DNA of 9,379 bases, taken from Actinomycetes bacterium (GTDB taxonomy: Bacteria; Actinomycetota; Acidimicrobiia; Acidimicrobiales; RAAP-2). Positions 6,027-9,379 of the stretch are shown here, piece by piece. Positions within the stretch are counted from its first letter, which is position 1. Each line of letters opens with the position of its first letter. The notes below the pieces were generated by a model. It did not search any database. It had not been told where the DNA came from and was given only the letters and a program-made list of their open reading frames with translations. A program made the position numbers and the translations under genes. The stretch lies in assembly GCA_021784205.1 (NCBI GenBank), contig JAJXTB010000055.1, positions 6,819 through 16,197 on the forward strand. Reading direction: 5' to 3'.

Positions 6027-6773
6027 ATGGACAAGCTCGTCAGATCGGCCGCGGCCGCGGTGGCCGACATTCCCGACGGAGCCTCGATCGCGGTCGGCGG
6101 CTTCGGGCTGTGCGGCATCCCGACCACCCTGATCGGCGCGCTCTACGAGCTCGGCAGCACCAACCTGGTGACGGTCTCGAACAACTGCGGCGTCGACGGG
6201 GCGGGCCTGGGCGTGCTGCTCGGGGCCAAGCGCATCGCGCGCACGACCGGCTCCTACGTCGGGGAGAACAAGGAGTTCGAGCGCCAGTTCCTCAGCGGCG
6301 AGCTCGAGGTGGAGCTCGTGCCCCAGGGCACGCTCGCCGAGCGGCTGCGCGCGGGCGGGGCGGGCATCCCCGCCTTCTACACCCCGGCCGGCGTGGGGAC
6401 CCAGGTCGCCGAGGGCGGCCTGCCCTGGCGCTACGACGGGTCGGGCGGCATCGCGATCGGCTCGCCCGCAAAGGAGGTCCGCGAGTTCGCGGGCGTCGCC
6501 TACGTGCTCGAGCACGCGATCACGACCGACTTCGCACTGGTGCACGCGCGCTACGGCGACGTGCACGGCAACCTCGTGTACCACGAGAGCGCGGCGAACT
6601 TCAACCCGCTCTGCGCGGCGGCGGGGCGCATCACGATCGCCGAGGTCGAAGAGGTGGTTGACCCGGGCGAGCTCGACCCGGCCCGCGTGCACACCCCGGG
6701 GATCTTCGTCCAGCGCGTCGTGCACGCCCCGGGCGTCGAGAAGCTCATCGAGAAGAGGACGGTGCGATCATGA
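6027..6773 (+). CDS. scoA: Succinyl-CoA:3-oxoacid CoA-transferase subunit A
   Basis: Subunit A (248 aa) of a class I CoA-transferase that moves CoA between succinate and a 3-oxoacid such as acetoacetate. The CoA-transferase signature [16 protein letters not shown] is at 17-32; the GGFGLCGIP form is that of SCOT enzymes rather than PcaI (GGFGxAGxP) or AtoD. Other typical segments are [15 protein letters not shown] (51-65), [24 protein letters not shown] (88-111), [15 protein letters not shown] (111-125) and the run [13 protein letters not shown] (174-186). It is about ten residues longer than most, in the C-terminal tail. Its TGA overlaps the scoB ATG as ATGA, ensuring equal synthesis of the two chains. 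The physiological oxoacid could be acetoacetate, 3-oxoadipate or another 3-oxo acid made by this locus. Confidence 0.92.
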   Translation: MDKLVRSAAAAVADIPDGASIAVGGFGLCGIPTTLIGALYELGSTNLVTVSNNCGVDGAGLGVLLGAKRIARTTGSYVGENKEFERQFLSGELEVELVPQGTLAERLRAGGAGIPAFYTPAGVGTQVAEGGLPWRYDGSGGIAIGSPAKEVREFAGVAYVLEHAITTDFALVHARYGDVHGNLVYHESAANFNPLCAAAGRITIAEVEEVVDPGELDPARVHTPGIFVQRVVHAPGVEKLIEKRTVRS

Positions 6774-7405
6774 GGACCCGCGAGGAGTTGGCCGCGCGCG
6801 TGGCCAAGGAGCTGGTCGACGGCCAGTACGTCAACCTGGGGATCGGACTGCCGACCCTCGTGCCCAACTACGTCGAGGCGGGCGTGCACGTCGTGCTGCA
6901 CGCCGAGAACGGGATACTCGGGGTCGGGCCGTACCCGAGCGAGGACGCGGTCGACGCCGACCTCATCAACGCCGGCAAGGAGACCGTCACGGTGCTGCCC
7001 GGCGCCTCGTTCTTCGACTCGGCGGCATCCTTCGCGATGATCCGCGGCGGCCACGTCGACGTCGCGGTGCTCGGCGCCATGCAGGTGTCGGCCCGCGGCG
7101 ACCTCGCCAACTGGATGATCCCCGGCAAGATGGTCAAGGGCATGGGCGGCGCGATGGACCTCGTGCACGGCGCCAAGCGCGTGATCGTCATGATGGAGCA
7201 CGCGGCCAAGGACGGTGCCTTCAAGATCGTCAACGAGTGCACGCTGCCGCTCACCGGGCGCACGTGTGTGCAGCGCATCATCACCGACCTGTGCGTGATC
7301 GACGTCGAGCCCGACGGCCTGGTGCTGCGCGAGCTCGCCCCGGGGGTCACCGTGGACGAGGTGCGCGCCGCGACCGAGCCCGCGCTTCGCGTCGCCCTCG
7401 ACTGA
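6770..7405 (+). CDS. scoB: Succinyl-CoA:3-oxoacid CoA-transferase subunit B
   Basis: Subunit B (211 aa), which carries the catalytic glutamate that forms the enzyme-CoA thioester. The active-site segment reads [13 protein letters not shown] (44-56), so Glu46 is present, but the usual Ser of the SENG signature is Ala here. Other SCOT-type blocks are [14 protein letters not shown] (21-34), [15 protein letters not shown] (93-107), [23 protein letters not shown] (110-132), MMEHAAKDG (141-149) and [24 protein letters not shown] (171-194). Length and block order are normal, and the protein looks functional. It is coupled to scoA by the ATGA overlap. A gap of 84 bp with a separate promoter-like sequence lies between it and the regulator gene. 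Confidence 0.92.
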   Translation: MRTREELAARVAKELVDGQYVNLGIGLPTLVPNYVEAGVHVVLHAENGILGVGPYPSEDAVDADLINAGKETVTVLPGASFFDSAASFAMIRGGHVDVAVLGAMQVSARGDLANWMIPGKMVKGMGGAMDLVHGAKRVIVMMEHAAKDGAFKIVNECTLPLTGRTCVQRIITDLCVIDVEPDGLVLRELAPGVTVDEVRAATEPALRVALD

Positions 7406-7423
7406 GGCTCGGCCCCGCACGAG

Positions 7424-7441
7424 GAACGTTCGGTAGTGTTC
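7424..7441. promoter_or_regulatory. Candidate operator upstream of the TetR gene
   Basis: The 18 bases GAACGTTCGGTAGTGTTC begin with an exact palindrome GAACGTTC (7424-7431), and the outer GAAC and GTTC form a second, wider inverted repeat. The site overlaps the predicted -10 (7434-7439), a usual place for TetR autoregulation. Known TetR operators often have GAAC/GTTC half-sites; binding by this protein is inference. Confidence 0.35.
7434..7439 (+). promoter_or_regulatory. Possible -10 of a leaderless promoter for the regulator
   Basis: TAGTGT fits the actinobacterial TANNNT pattern, and a GTG codon follows after exactly 7 nt (7447). This is the geometry of leaderless transcripts, where the mRNA starts at the start codon. 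No clear -35 is visible. Confidence 0.4.
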
Positions 7442-7446
7442 TGCTG

Positions 7447-7497
7447 GTGAGCACCCCAGGCACGAGCGCCTCGACGCGGCGGACCGGCCGTGGCTGA
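7447..7497 (+). CDS. Candidate leaderless 16-codon upstream ORF overlapping the TetR start
   Basis: GTG at 7447 opens a frame of 16 codons, VSTPGTSASTRRTGRG, ending TGA at 7495-7497. It overlaps the regulator GTG start at 7490 by 8 bases in a different frame. It has no Shine-Dalgarno, but sits 7 nt after a TANNNT element, as leaderless genes do. The regulator frame is closed by TGA at 7448-7450 and has no other ATG or GTG before 7490, and no ribosome-binding site there. Termination-reinitiation would explain regulator translation. A +1 shift of frame, or no translation of this ORF at all, are alternatives. Confidence 0.35.
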   Translation: MSTPGTSASTRRTGRG

Positions 7498-8206
7498 GCG
7501 GCGCCGCCCACCCGCCGGGGCCGTCGGCCCGCCCGACGCGCCGGTCAGGGCCAACGCGCGACCGGCTCGCGGCGAGCCCAAGCGCAAGGGCCAGCGCACC
7601 CGCCAGTCGCTGTTGGAGGCGGCCGAGGAGGTCTTCGGGGCCGTCGGGTACCACGACGCCTCGATCGTGAAGATCACCGAGCTCGCCGGGGTCGCCCAGG
7701 GCACCTTCTACCTGTACTTCTCGGGCAAGCAGGAGATCTTCGACGAGGTCGTCGCCGACCTCAACCAGCGCGTGCGCCACGCCATGTCCGAGGCGGCCCG
7801 CGGCGCGACGACCCGGCTCGAGGCCGAGCGGCTGGGCTTCGCGGGCTTCTTCCGCTTCACGGCCGAGCACCCCGCCCTCTACCGGGTGATCCGCCAGGCG
7901 GAGTTCGTCTCGCCCCAGGCGCTGCGCAACCACTACGAGACCATCATCGAGAACTACATCCCGTTCCTCAGCGACGCCATGGACGCCGGCGAGATCGCAC
8001 CGGGTGACCCGATGGTGCTGGCCTGGTCGCTCATCGCCGTCGGCGAGGCGATCGGGATGCGCTGGATCCTCTGGAACGAGGCGCACGAAGTACCCCCGGA
8101 GGTCTTCCACGAGATGGTCTCGATCATCGCGCGGATGCTGGGCGGCCAGGCGATCGCGGCCGCTGCGAGCGAGGCCGAGCCGATCGGTGCCGAGCGTGGC
8201 GACTGA
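7490..8206 (+). CDS. TetR/AcrR-family transcriptional regulator
   Basis: A 238-aa one-component regulator. The TetR_N DNA-binding domain spans about residues 36-85: RTRQSLLEAAEEVFGAVGYHDASIVKITELAGVAQGTFYLYF, with the helix-turn-helix at ~61-80 and the family-typical GTFYLYFSGKQEIFDEVV end. The C-terminal part is an all-helical ligand and dimerisation domain; its ligand cannot be read from sequence but the neighbours suggest an acyl-CoA or acid. A 30-residue basic, Pro/Ala/Arg-rich tail precedes the domain, longer than usual. The GTG start at 7490 is the only standard start possible after the in-frame stop at 7448, and it lacks a Shine-Dalgarno. Its 3' end overlaps the ligase reading frame by 11 bases. 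It probably controls its own promoter and possibly the divergent liv/hydrolase promoters. Confidence 0.9.
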   Translation: MAERRRPPAGAVGPPDAPVRANARPARGEPKRKGQRTRQSLLEAAEEVFGAVGYHDASIVKITELAGVAQGTFYLYFSGKQEIFDEVVADLNQRVRHAMSEAARGATTRLEAERLGFAGFFRFTAEHPALYRVIRQAEFVSPQALRNHYETIIENYIPFLSDAMDAGEIAPGDPMVLAWSLIAVGEAIGMRWILWNEAHEVPPEVFHEMVSIIARMLGGQAIAAAASEAEPIGAERGD

Positions 8207-9379
8207 TCCCGAGTCGACGGGCGACGGCGGTGCACGCCGCGAGGCGCGCGAGGTCCACGGGCGCGAGATGACGGCCTCGAACGCGAAGGACGAGCGGCTC
8301 GTTGGCGGGTGGCTCCGCGCGGGGGGCGCCCCGGACCCCGAGCGCACCGCCATCGTGTTCGATGGGCGAGCGATTACCTATCGCGAACTCGAGGACCGCT
8401 CGACGCGCCTCGCGGTCGCGCTGCTCGCGCGGGGCATCGCCCCGGGCGAGCGCGTGGCGACGATCACCGAGAACCACCCCGAGCACGTCGCGCTGCTGTT
8501 CGCGTGCGCGAAGGCGGGCCTGATCCTCGCGCCGCTCAACTGGCGCCTCGCCCCCGACGAGCTGGCACTCCAGGTCGAGCTCTTCGAACCCGACCTGCTC
8601 GTCGTGTCGGCGACCCAGTGGTCGCGCGTGGCGAGCGAGCCGCGCATCGCGACTACGCCGATGGTGCCCCTCGAGTCGCTCGAGGAGCTCGCATCGCCGG
8701 GCGACGCGGTCGACCTGCCTCGCGTGCGCGTGGGCGACGGCCTGTTGCTCATCGCGACCTCGGGCACCACCGGCACGCCCAAGGGCGCGCTGCTCACCCA
8801 CGCCAACTGCTACTGGACGAACCGGTCGCTCGACGCGGCGGTGCCGATCGGGCCCGGTGACGTCGTGCTGCAGCTGCTGCCGCAGTATCACGTCGGCGGG
8901 TGGAACGTGCAGCCGCTGCTCGGGTGGTGGCACGGTGCGACCGTCGTGCTCGAGTCCTCCTTTGACGAGGCCCGGGTGCTGCGCGCGATCGAGGACCAAC
9001 GGGTCACGACGATGATGGGCGTGCCGACCACCTACCTGATGCTCGCCCAGCACCCGGACTTCGACGACGCCGACCTGTCGAGCCTGCGCACGATCATCGT
9101 CGGCGGCGCCGCGATGCCCTACACGCTCGTCGTGCGGTGGCGCGAAAGGGGCGTGGCCGTCGTCCAGGGCTACGGACTCACCGAGGCCTCGCCGAACGTC
9201 TGCTACCTCGCGGCCGACGAGGCGTCGCGCCGACCGGGCTCGGTCGGCCAGCCCTACTGCTACGTGGCGGTCGCCATCCGCGACGTTGACGGCCGCACGA
9301 TCGAGGGTCCCGGGCGCGGCGAGCTGTGGGTGCGCGGCCCGAACGTCTTCGCCGGCTACTGGCGCAACGAGGCGGCGAC
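8196..9379 (+). CDS. AMP-forming acyl-CoA synthetase / ligase (3' end cut by window)
   Basis: ANL-superfamily enzyme that activates a carboxylic acid with ATP and CoA through an acyl-adenylate. I translated 394 codons open to the window edge. Motifs counted from the GTG at 8196: P-loop TSGTTGTPKG (188-197), QYHVGGWN (230-237, the A4-like acyl-pocket region), GYGLTEASP (325-333) and GELWVRGP (375-382). Missing are roughly the last 110-150 residues, including the hinge and the catalytic Lys. The sequence looks like medium/long-chain or aromatic acid ligases; substrate length is undecided. The GTG start overlaps the TetR gene by 11 bases, and codons before 8268 are GC3-rich, consistent with coding. 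The in-frame ATG at 8268 would drop 24 polar residues and is a fair alternative; neither has a good Shine-Dalgarno. Confidence 0.88.
   Translation, partial: MATDPESTGDGGARREAREVHGREMTASNAKDERLVGGWLRAGGAPDPERTAIVFDGRAITYRELEDRSTRLAVALLARGIAPGERVATITENHPEHVALLFACAKAGLILAPLNWRLAPDELALQVELFEPDLLVVSATQWSRVASEPRIATTPMVPLESLEELASPGDAVDLPRVRVGDGLLLIATSGTTGTPKGALLTHANCYWTNRSLDAAVPIGPGDVVLQLLPQYHVGGWNVQPLLGWWHGATVVLESSFDEARVLRAIEDQRVTTMMGVPTTYLMLAQHPDFDDADLSSLRTIIVGGAAMPYTLVVRWRERGVAVVQGYGLTEASPNVCYLAADEASRRPGSVGQPYCYVAVAIRDVDGRTIEGPGRGELWVRGPNVFAGYWRNEAA

Noticed and set aside
4622..6127. 501-codon open frame on the minus strand opposite the hydrolase
   Set aside because: The antisense hydrolase frame is a conserved PF00144 protein; the minus-strand product is compositionally biased, crosses the divergent promoter region and matches nothing I recognise.
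7406..7446. Terminator after scoB
   Set aside because: Only a four-base stem (CTCG/CGAG) and a wobble-rich stem at 7424-7441 are visible, with no U-tract.
6551..8353. 600-codon open frame on the minus strand across scoB, tetR and the ligase start
   Set aside because: It runs antisense to three clearly recognisable proteins, its product is a low-complexity Arg/Asp/Val/His-rich sequence with no domain, and such frames are expected opposite GC3-rich genes.

Overview
The window is high-GC, GC3-rich DNA with densely packed genes, several GTG starts and one apparently leaderless transcript. This looks like an actinobacterium, possibly an Acidimicrobiia-type lineage; that placement is an inference from base composition and gene style only. 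There are no RNA genes, insertion sequences, CRISPR arrays or phage genes.

Left half (1-4605, minus strand): a complete branched-chain-type (HAAT family) ABC importer except for the last few codons of livM. Transcription order is substrate-binding protein, livG, livF, livH, livM. The last four genes are joined by 4-base ATGA/GTGA stop-start overlaps. The binding protein is separated from livG by only 16 bp, but a 19-bp-stem hairpin lies inside codons 6-19 of livG.

Middle (4606-4756): a divergent control region, visibly more AT-rich than its surroundings. It holds a TTGACA promoter for the importer, a six-codon leader ORF ending on the binding-protein start codon, an imperfect 23-bp palindrome, and a stem-loop ahead of the rightward gene.

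Right half (4754-9379, plus strand): a serine beta-lactamase-fold hydrolase (family VIII esterase type), both subunits of a succinyl-CoA:3-oxoacid CoA-transferase (scoA-scoB), a TetR-family regulator, and an AMP-forming acyl-CoA ligase cut by the window end. The regulator seems to have its own leaderless promoter with a 16-codon upstream ORF that overlaps its GTG start.

Taken together this reads as an uptake-and-activation locus. The importer brings in an organic solute, perhaps a carboxylate rather than an amino acid. The hydrolase may release an acid. The ligase and the CoA-transferase put acids into CoA form, and the TetR protein probably senses a pathway CoA-ester or acid. Each enzyme family is recognisable. 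The substrate, and the claim that the two arms act together, are inferences from gene order.
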